DNA of 6,617 nt, from the NCBI GenBank assembly GCA_046352935.1, contig JAXMGR010000036.1, positions 1-6,617 on the forward strand, written 5' to 3'. The position numbers and the translations under genes are program-made. How positions within the stretch are numbered: position 1 is the stretch's first letter; each line of letters opens with the position of its first letter. This DNA is from CAYWMY01 sp046352935 (lineage in GTDB: Bacteria; Pseudomonadota; Gammaproteobacteria; Steroidobacterales; Steroidobacteraceae). A model generated the notes under the pieces. It was not told the DNA's origin. It ran no database searches and saw only the letters and a program-made list of their open reading frames with translations. Of this stretch, positions 1 to 4,238 are shown piece by piece.

Positions 1-282
1 GGCGTCCGGCACTTCTTCAACTACATCATGAAGATGACGACCGCGAACTCGCACCACATCTCGAACCACATCATCAACATCGACGGCGACCGGGCGACCG
101 GCACCTGCTATGCGATCGCGATGGCGAACACGCCCAAGGACGAGGAGATCTTCGCGACCGTGCACTACGACGACGTGTACGTGAAGGTGAACGGCCAGTG
201 GAAGTTCGCCCAGCGGCGGCTCTGGCCGCACACCAAGGCGAAGCTGGAAGCACTGCCGCCGGCGCCTGCGCTCGCGAGCTGA
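1..282 (+). CDS. NTF2/SnoaL-like domain protein, 3' part only
   Basis: The frame is open from the first base of the window, so the N-terminus lies outside it; 93 residues and a TGA stop are visible. What remains looks like the second half of an NTF2/SnoaL-like alpha+beta barrel. A His followed 12 residues later by the Asp of an IDGDRATG turn matches the spacing in the NTF2-like gene at 1007-1513. A YDDVYVKVNGQWKFAQRR strand pair follows, typical of this fold's last two strands. The internal ATG at 28 is not a credible start because conserved fold elements begin at or before it. Family members include dehydratases, isomerases and polyketide cyclases, and many have no known activity. The Asp that would pair with the His would be in the missing part. 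The short Ala/Pro-rich tail is probably disordered. The family call is fairly sure; the substrate is unknown. Confidence 0.75.
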   Translation, partial: GVRHFFNYIMKMTTANSHHISNHIINIDGDRATGTCYAIAMANTPKDEEIFATVHYDDVYVKVNGQWKFAQRRLWPHTKAKLEALPPAPALAS

Positions 283-307
283 TCCGCGAGCAACCACTCG
301 AGAGCCT

Positions 308-333
308 GACCTCCCGGCCCCGGCCGGGAGGTC
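308..333. terminator. GC-rich perfect hairpin between the NTF2-like gene and the GFA gene
   Basis: The arms gacctcccggcc (308-319) and ggccgggaggtc (322-333) are exact reverse complements separated by two bases; in RNA the inner two pairs would open to give a 10-bp stem with a six-base loop. It starts 25 bases after the stop of the first gene and ends just before the Shine-Dalgarno site of the next. No T-run follows, so it is not a textbook intrinsic terminator. It could pause or weaken transcription, protect the 3' end of the upstream mRNA, or affect ribosome access downstream. The structure is certain; the role is not. Confidence 0.5.
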
Positions 334-346
334 ACGGGGAGCCGTC

Positions 347-823
347 ATGAGCTTCGTGTTCCGGGCAACCGGCGGCTGCCTGTGCGGTGCGATCCGGTAC
401 GACTACCACGGCGCGCCGTATTCCTCCGCCTTCTGCCATTGCCGCAACTGCCAGCGTGCCCACGGCGCGGCGTTCGCACCGCTGCTGTTCGTGCATCCGC
501 AGGATGTCGTGATCACGCGGGGCGCCGTGGCGCGCCACGAGATGACCGCGGACAGCGGCGCGCAGATGTTCCGCGAATTCTGCCGTGACTGCGGCTCGCC
601 GCTCTTCAGCGGCGGCGCCGCGTTCCCGACGCTGATCTCCATCAAGATGTCGAATCTCGACGATCCCGGCGCAGTGTCGCCGGTTGCGCACATCTGGGCG
701 GAGAGCCGGGTGCGCTGGGCCTGCGTCGATGACGGGCTGCCGGTCTATGCGCGACAACCACCGCTCGACGAGCTCGTGAGGCTGTGGGTCGCGAAGCATC
801 CGGCTGTCGGCGGAGGCGCCTAG
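347..823 (+). CDS. GFA/CENP-V family zinc-binding protein
   Basis: This is a 158-residue protein of the glutathione-dependent formaldehyde-activating enzyme (GFA)/CENP-V family, a beta-tent fold that binds zinc through conserved cysteines. The full pattern is present: Cys11 and Cys13 in GGCLCGAIRY, Cys30, Cys32 and Cys35 in CHCRNC, and Cys79 and Cys82 in FCRDCGSPLF. The seven cysteines are spaced as in Gfa (CxC, CxCxxC, CxxC). The founding enzyme was proposed to speed addition of glutathione to formaldehyde, but most family members are uncharacterised, so no reaction is assigned. The start is supported by ggggag at 336-341, five bases before ATG. Length is normal for the family and the protein is probably cytosolic. 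It follows an NTF2-like gene on the same strand by 64 bp, with a hairpin between. Its stop lies six bases before the palindromic element at 829. Confidence 0.88.
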   Translation: MSFVFRATGGCLCGAIRYDYHGAPYSSAFCHCRNCQRAHGAAFAPLLFVHPQDVVITRGAVARHEMTADSGAQMFREFCRDCGSPLFSGGAAFPTLISIKMSNLDDPGAVSPVAHIWAESRVRWACVDDGLPVYARQPPLDELVRLWVAKHPAVGGGA

Positions 824-828
824 CTCAG

Positions 829-1003
829 GGGGAATGGGGACACTCACCATTTCCCGAGGTGTCGGGGCCCGGCGCGCGGGCTGTTGACGGAAGTCCGGCT
901 CTCTCGCGCGAGATCTTTATGCTCGTTCGCCGGACTTCCTACGCGCCCGCGCGCCCAAGGCGCTGTCGGCGGGAAATGGAAATGGTGAGTGCCCCCGTAC
1001 CCC
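829..1003. repeat. Long nested palindromic intergenic element, REP/RAYT-like or MITE-like
   Basis: Nearly the whole gap between two convergent genes is one nested inverted repeat. The outer arms are 829-852 and 980-1003, matching at 21 of 24 positions and centred on cactcaccattt / aaatggtgagtg. The left arm continues as cccg, which pairs with cggg at 970-973 if the six-base duplication aaatgg (974-979 and 980-985) is bulged out. Further in, ggcgcgcgggc (871-881) pairs with gcccgcgcgcc (945-955), and ggaagtccggc (889-899) pairs with gccggacttcc (929-939), both exactly. The 29-base loop holds the 10-bp palindrome ctcgcgcgag (903-912). The ggggacactcaccatttcc-like end resembles, from memory, sequences flanking REP-associated tyrosine transposase (Y1_Tnp) units in proteobacteria. 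There is no transposase ORF inside, so it would be non-autonomous. It may also act as a two-way transcription stop. No target-site duplication was evident. Confidence 0.7.
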
Positions 1004-1006
1004 GTG

Positions 1007-1513
1007 TCAGGGCTTGTTCCAGACGATCTCGAACGGCGAAACCGTGCCGGCGGTCGTGTGCCGGAGACTCTTGAACCGCCATCCCTCCGGGGTGCGCACG
1101 TACACGTCGTTGTAGATGCCGACCATGAAGAAGCTCGGCGACTCACGCGTCGGCTGGGCCACGCCGATCATGTGCCAGTCACCCGTCGCGGTATCGCCGG
1201 TCACCTCGATCACCGGGTTGGTGACGATGTGCATGGTGAAGGGGAACGTGTCGAAGGTCTGGTACAGCCTGCGAATGCCCTCCCTGCCCTCGGCGCGTCC
1301 CCAGGTCCCCGCATCCCAGGTGCCGTCGGCCGTGAACAGCCCTGAGACGCCGTCGGGGTCGTAGACCACCTGATAGTCACGCGTGGGGCTGTTCCAGCCG
1401 CCGTCGCAACACCGGCTGTACAGCGCCTTGAGGTGCTTGATCGCCCGGACATCCTCCGAGAACTTCAGCTGCTCCTCGATCCGCTTCAGCCTCGCTTCGA
1501 CTGTCTCGCTCAT
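1007..1513 (-). CDS. NTF2/SnoaL-like domain protein (possible dehydratase/isomerase)
   Basis: A 168-residue protein with the layout of the SnoaL-like/NTF2 superfamily: an N-terminal amphipathic helix rich in charge (residues 1-35), then the cone-shaped alpha+beta barrel. Tyr32 and Asp37 (Tyr-x4-Asp) and His95 fall in the same order as residues used by scytalone dehydratase and BaiE-type enzymes; LinA uses a comparable His/Asp pair. The helix GREGIRRLYQTF and the strands YNDVYVRTPEGWRFKSLRH are typical of the fold. ATG at 1513 is chosen over the in-frame ATG at 1537 because ggaggag (1527-1521) stands seven bases upstream of it. The gene starts 24 bp after the SDR stop and is the last of the minus-strand run, so it is probably cotranscribed with the SDR. 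It is the most diverged of the four minus-strand NTF2-like domains. Family call is good; substrate and reaction are unknown. Confidence 0.82.
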   Translation of the reverse strand: MSETVEARLKRIEEQLKFSEDVRAIKHLKALYSRCCDGGWNSPTRDYQVVYDPDGVSGLFTADGTWDAGTWGRAEGREGIRRLYQTFDTFPFTMHIVTNPVIEVTGDTATGDWHMIGVAQPTRESPSFFMVGIYNDVYVRTPEGWRFKSLRHTTAGTVSPFEIVWNKP

Positions 1514-1520
1514 GATCCTG

Positions 1521-1527
1521 CTCCTCC
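1521..1527 (-). promoter_or_regulatory. Ribosome binding site fixing the start at 1513
   Basis: On the minus strand ggaggag lies seven bases before the ATG at 1513-1511. The longer reading from 1537 would place this site inside the coding region, so the shorter start is preferred. Confidence 0.7.
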
Positions 1528-1537
1528 CGGCTGTCAT

Positions 1538-2302
1538 TCAGCGCATCATCTCTTCGTTCGTCGGCAGGCGGCGCAGCGACATGCCGCCCGAGACATCGAG
1601 GATGTGGCCGGTCAGGAAGGCCTCGTCCGAGGCGAGCCACAGCGCGGCGTTGGCGATGTCCTGCACGGTGCCGATGCGGCCGAGAGGCGCCTCGCGCACC
1701 ATCGCGCCCTCCAGCGTCGGGATCGCGAAGTAACCCTCCGTCATCCCCGAGCGCGTGAAGCCCGGCACGATCGAGTTCACGCGGATGCGGCGCGCGCCGT
1801 ATTCGATGGCCGCGATGCGCATGACCTGGTCCGCGCCCCGCTTGGTGCCGGCATAGGCCGCGAGGCCCGCGGGCGCGAGGACCGCCGTCAGCGTCGAGGT
1901 CGTGATCATGGCCCCGCCATCCGCCATCGCCGCGCCCATCTGCTTGAAGAAGAGCGTCGTGCCGATGAGGTGCACGTTGCAGGCCTCGAGCAGCGTCTCG
2001 CGCGTGACCTCGGCGATGGCCGCCGCCGAGTTCACGCCCGCGAAGTTGATGGCGATGTCGAGGCGCCCGTAGCGGCTCACGGCCGCCTTCGCGAGCGCCG
2101 CGAGGTCGTCCTCACTGGTGATGTCGCAGGCGACCGCCGTGGCGCCGAGGGCGGCCGCGATCGGCTCCAGCTTCGCCGTACTGCGTGCCGCGAGCACGAG
2201 CTTCGCGCCCTCGGCAGCGAAGCGGCTCGCCGTCGCCGCGCCCATGCTGCGCGCGTCCGAAGCGCCGAGAATGATCGCGACCTTGCCGTCCAGTCTTCCC
2301 AT
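1538..2302 (-). CDS. Short-chain dehydrogenase/reductase (SDR), atypical motifs
   Basis: A 254-residue SDR, the usual length for a classical single-domain NAD(P)H oxidoreductase acting on hydroxyl or keto groups. The Rossmann nucleotide site is at residues 13-21 (GASDARSMG), two residues longer than the usual TGxxxGxG and closer to divergent SDRs such as enoyl-ACP reductase. Arg40 after the second strand (VLAAR) is often linked with NADP(H) preference. NFAG (86-89) replaces NNAG. The active site has Tyr150 and Lys154 (YAGTK). The position 13 before Tyr, normally Ser, is Thr137, although Ser136 precedes it. His111 occupies the place of the common Asn in NVHLIG. The C-terminal DVSGGMSL resembles the standard DGG end. 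ATG at 2302 is chosen over 2362 because aggag (2313-2309) precedes it at six bases and the SDR fold begins at once (GRLDGKVAII). It lies 89 bp after one NTF2-like gene and 24 bp before another, suggesting one pathway. Substrate unknown. Confidence 0.9.
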   Translation of the reverse strand: MGRLDGKVAIILGASDARSMGAATASRFAAEGAKLVLAARSTAKLEPIAAALGATAVACDITSEDDLAALAKAAVSRYGRLDIAINFAGVNSAAAIAEVTRETLLEACNVHLIGTTLFFKQMGAAMADGGAMITTSTLTAVLAPAGLAAYAGTKRGADQVMRIAAIEYGARRIRVNSIVPGFTRSGMTEGYFAIPTLEGAMVREAPLGRIGTVQDIANAALWLASDEAFLTGHILDVSGGMSLRRLPTNEEMMR

Positions 2303-2308
2303 CGTCCT

Positions 2309-2313
2309 CTCCT
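2309..2313 (-). promoter_or_regulatory. Ribosome binding site fixing the SDR start at 2302
   Basis: The minus strand reads caggagaggacgATG, with aggag six bases before the ATG at 2302-2300. The in-frame ATG at 2362 adds only 20 polar residues with no SDR character. Confidence 0.7.
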
Positions 2314-2391
2314 GTGATGTCGTGTCCTGCCGCGATCCGTCCGCAGCGTCGGTGCGCGGCACCGTTCCGTGCGCGGTGCTGACAAGTGCAG

Positions 2392-2919
2392 TCAGGGCCA
2401 GTTGCGCTGATTGCTGAAATCCGCGTCACCGCGCGCGCCCATGACGCGGGCCAGCGCCGGGGTCTCGCGCAGGAAGGAATCCGCAGCCGGATCCGTGCGT
2501 GCCCAGTCGATCAGCTCGCGGCGCTTCGCGATCTTCCAGCCGCTGCCGCGGTCCTCGTAGCGGTCGATGTAGCGGCCCGCGACGAACAGATCCTTCGCGA
2601 CGCCGTCCTCGACGAGGCGGTGCCAGGCGATGAAATAGACCTCGCCGTGCGCGACCTTGCCCTCGACCTTGATCTGCACCTGGCCGATGAGGTGCTGGCT
2701 CGCCTCGAGCTTCGCGAGGAAGCCCTGCGCGAAGTCGACGAAGCCCTTCGCATCGCCCATGTACAGGCCGCAGTCGTCCCAGGCGTCGTCGTGGAACACG
2801 CTGCGCTGCAGGTCGGGCATCAGCCGGTCCTGGGCGCGCATGTAGTTGCAGACCAGCTCGTGGATGTCCCGCCGCGCCGCGAGATCGCGGACCTCAGCCT
2901 CCAGATCGAAGCCCGTCAT
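2392..2919 (-). CDS. NTF2/SnoaL-like domain protein
   Basis: A 175-residue single-domain member of the SnoaL-like/NTF2 superfamily. Visible elements are the N-terminal helix (residues 6-35) with Tyr26-x4-Asp31, the FHDDAWDD turn after it, His76 on the following strand region (SQHLIG), His100 in IAWHRL, and the closing strand pair VAGRYIDRYEDRGSGWKIAKRR (split around a Gly-rich turn). Tyr26, Asp31, His76 and His100 are the obvious candidates for an active site by analogy with scytalone dehydratase and BaiE. It closely resembles both halves of the tandem protein encoded just upstream (2929-4017), including the GRY(I/L)D motif and a late DW pair, so they look like paralogues from local duplication. 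The ATG follows the upstream stop by 9 bp, and its Shine-Dalgarno sequence gaggt (2930-2926) overlaps that stop, which points to coupled translation. Activity unknown. Confidence 0.85.
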   Translation of the reverse strand: MTGFDLEAEVRDLAARRDIHELVCNYMRAQDRLMPDLQRSVFHDDAWDDCGLYMGDAKGFVDFAQGFLAKLEASQHLIGQVQIKVEGKVAHGEVYFIAWHRLVEDGVAKDLFVAGRYIDRYEDRGSGWKIAKRRELIDWARTDPAADSFLRETPALARVMGARGDADFSNQRNWP

Positions 2920-2928
2920 GCGCCGACC

Positions 2929-4017
2929 TCAAGCCTTCCAGAACCGGTAGACGGGGTCGTCCTTGCCGTAGCAGCCGCGCGTCTTCAGCGCCTCGAACAT
3001 GCCATCGGTCTGGTGCGTCGTGGGCAGCGTCATGGTCCAGTCGCAGACCCAGGTGCGGCTCAGGAACTTCCAGACGCCGCTGCGGCGCTCGTAGGTGTCG
3101 AGATACCGCCCGCCGCTGATCACGTCGTTGCCGCCCGCCGTGATGGTCGCGATGCCGTAGCTCTCGCCCACGGCACGGTCGCCGTCGACCTCGTACCACT
3201 CGTTCGCGACGGAGTGGAAGGAGCGCACGAGATTGGCGCGCACGAACTCGGTGATGCCGCGCGCGAACTCGGGACCGCTGCCGTTGATGACGCCGGAGAT
3301 GACCGTCGAGTCCTCGTGGAAGATCGACGCGAGCAGTTCCGGATCCGTGCGGTCGACGCCGCGCGCGTAGGCCATGCCGAGGTCGTGCAGCGCCTGCTTC
3401 GACAGCGCCACGTCGATGTCCCGCTCACTGATCTTCGTCGTCATCCGGGAGTCTCCTTCACGCTTGAAACGGGCCGCGCCGAGCGCGAGCAGCGCCCGGC
3501 CCGGATCCGCGGCCCCTTGTCCGCCGCGGGGCACGTAGTTCGTGAGCGCCACGCTGGGATCGGCCCAGGCCGCCGTGCTCGGGCGGCTGAGGTTCCAGTC
3601 CATGACGTACAGGCGATGCGCGATACGCCACTCGCCGCCCAGGCGTGCATGGCGGTCCAGGTAGCGCCCACCGACGAGGCGCTGCACCGGCCCCTGCTCC
3701 GTGGCCTGTTCCATGTACGCGATCACGTAGCTCTCGGAGCGCGCCTCTTCACCGTTCACGGCGATCCACAGGTTGCAGGTGCGGTGCAGCGTCACGGGCT
3801 GGCCCTTCTGGGCCGTGGCCAGGATCGCGACCATCCCGCTCGCGGGTCCCGCGAAGAACCCGTAGTCCACCGTGGCGTCGGCGTGATAGGCAGAGCCCAG
3901 CAGGCTCGCATCGGCGCGATCGACTCCGCGGCTGTGCACCGCGAGCGTCTGCGCGATGGCCTGGCGGCTCACGAGATCCGCGAGCCCGGCATTCACCGGT
4001 TCCGGCCGGCTGGTCAT
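2929..4017 (-). CDS. Tandem protein with two NTF2/SnoaL-like domains
   Basis: A 362-residue reading frame carrying two copies of the NTF2/SnoaL-like fold, where family members normally have one domain of 130-180 residues. Domain 1 is about residues 10-150: GVDRAD with Asp33, His78 in LHRTCN, GGRYLDRH (117-123) and MDWNLS. Domain 2 is about residues 203-335: Tyr217 and Asp222 in YARGVDRTD, His268 in FHSVAN, GGRYLDTY (302-309) and CDWTMT. The halves are clear paralogues of each other and of the next gene. In domain 1 the Tyr matching Tyr217 is His28. A Gly/Ala/Arg-rich stretch of about 30 residues (162-191) links them and looks unlike the rest. The start is ATG 4017, with ggagg (4030-4026) eight bases upstream; the frame runs open up to 4227 but without fold features and across a terminator. 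An internal ATG at 3444 has its own strong ribosome site, so two separate proteins, or a fusion by frameshift, remain possible. Substrate unknown. Confidence 0.8.
   Translation of the reverse strand: MTSRPEPVNAGLADLVSRQAIAQTLAVHSRGVDRADASLLGSAYHADATVDYGFFAGPASGMVAILATAQKGQPVTLHRTCNLWIAVNGEEARSESYVIAYMEQATEQGPVQRLVGGRYLDRHARLGGEWRIAHRLYVMDWNLSRPSTAAWADPSVALTNYVPRGGQGAADPGRALLALGAARFKREGDSRMTTKISERDIDVALSKQALHDLGMAYARGVDRTDPELLASIFHEDSTVISGVINGSGPEFARGITEFVRANLVRSFHSVANEWYEVDGDRAVGESYGIATITAGGNDVISGGRYLDTYERRSGVWKFLSRTWVCDWTMTLPTTHQTDGMFEALKTRGCYGKDDPVYRFWKA
3453..3458 (-). promoter_or_regulatory. Internal ribosome binding site at the domain junction
   Basis: On the minus strand aaggag stands eight bases before an in-frame ATG (3444-3442) exactly where the second NTF2-like domain begins (MTTKISERD). 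If used, it would give a separate 171-residue protein equal to domain 2. Stops in the two other frames lie right here: TGA overlapping this ATG (ATGA) in one frame, and TGA 16 bases before the ATG in the other. This looks like the remnant of an ordinary gene boundary. Confidence 0.55.
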
Positions 4018-4025
4018 GCTTCCCC

Positions 4026-4030
4026 CCTCC
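4026..4030 (-). promoter_or_regulatory. Ribosome binding site fixing the tandem-protein start at 4017
   Basis: The minus strand has ggagg followed by a G-rich spacer, eight bases before the ATG at 4017-4015. Longer readings of the same frame would have to cross the terminator at 4090-4123, so this start is preferred. Confidence 0.7.
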
Positions 4031-4089
4031 AGTGCTGCCTGCGACGACTGCTGTCGCGGCGCACCGTCGTTTCCGGCGATGGTAGCCAG

Positions 4090-4123
4090 AAAAAAGGCCC
4101 CGTGCGAGCGATCGCACGGAGCC
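4090..4123 (-). terminator. Intrinsic terminator after the TonB-dependent receptor gene
   Basis: Read on the minus strand, ggctccgtgcga, loop tcgc and tcgcacggggcc form a 12-position stem with one mismatch (4120 against 4099), followed at once by TTTTTT (4095-4090). This is a textbook Rho-independent terminator. It lies about 115 bases past the receptor stop and 72 bases before the tandem NTF2 start, so the receptor and the NTF2/SDR genes are probably separate transcription units. The promoter of the latter should then be in 4018-4089 or nearby; I could not recognise a clear -35/-10 pair there. Confidence 0.8.
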
Positions 4124-4150
4124 GGATGTTTCGTCGTCCCGGGATTCCTG

Positions 4151-4182
4151 CCACGGCTGCCGGTCCAGGACCGGCGCCGTGG
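4151..4182. repeat. Strong hairpin in the receptor 3' region
   Basis: ccacggc (4151-4157) pairs with gccgtgg (4176-4182), and gccggtcc (4159-4166) pairs with ggaccggc (4168-4175). This makes a 15-bp stem with a single bulged base (4158) and a one-base centre, opening to a small loop in RNA. No T-run adjoins it. It lies between the receptor stop and the terminator, and may protect the mRNA end or assist termination. Confidence 0.6.
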
Positions 4183-4189
4183 AGGATCC

Positions 4190-4225
4190 GTCGCTGCGCC
4201 GCCGCGCGGGCGTCGGAGCAGCGAC
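4190..4225. repeat. Imperfect hairpin just after the receptor stop codon
   Basis: gtcgctgc (4190-4197) pairs exactly with gcagcgac (4218-4225). The stem extends by three more pairs after one mismatch (4199-4201 with 4214-4216), leaving a loop of 12 bases. It begins 14 bases past the receptor stop and is the first of three hairpins in a row before the T6 tract. Confidence 0.5.
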
Positions 4226-4238
4226 AACCGTCGTCAGC

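Noticed and set aside
332..850. Minus-strand open frame opposite the GFA gene
   Set aside because: The plus strand has all seven zinc cysteines of the GFA family. The antisense frame is Arg/Ala-rich and featureless.
844..1146. Possible small genes inside the palindromic element (frames on both strands)
   Set aside because: They run through the inverted repeats into neighbouring genes, lack ribosome sites and show no protein-like motifs.
1433..2317. Plus-strand open frame of 294 codons opposite the SDR
   Set aside because: It is Arg/His/Asp-rich without motifs, while the minus strand holds a clear SDR.
2351..2395. Short inverted repeats between the SDR and the NTF2-like gene (ggtgc/gcacc, gcaccg/cggtgc, ctgac/gtcag)
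   Set aside because: Arms are only 5-6 bp, compete with each other and have no T-run; this is expected by chance in GC-rich DNA.
4018..4089. Promoter for the NTF2/SDR operon
   Set aside because: One is expected here after the terminator, but I see no convincing -35/-10 pair on the minus strand, so none is called.
4018..4227. N-terminal extension of the tandem NTF2 protein to the ATG at 4227
   Set aside because: It would translate through a canonical terminator and adds 70 residues with no fold features. A strong ribosome site supports 4017.
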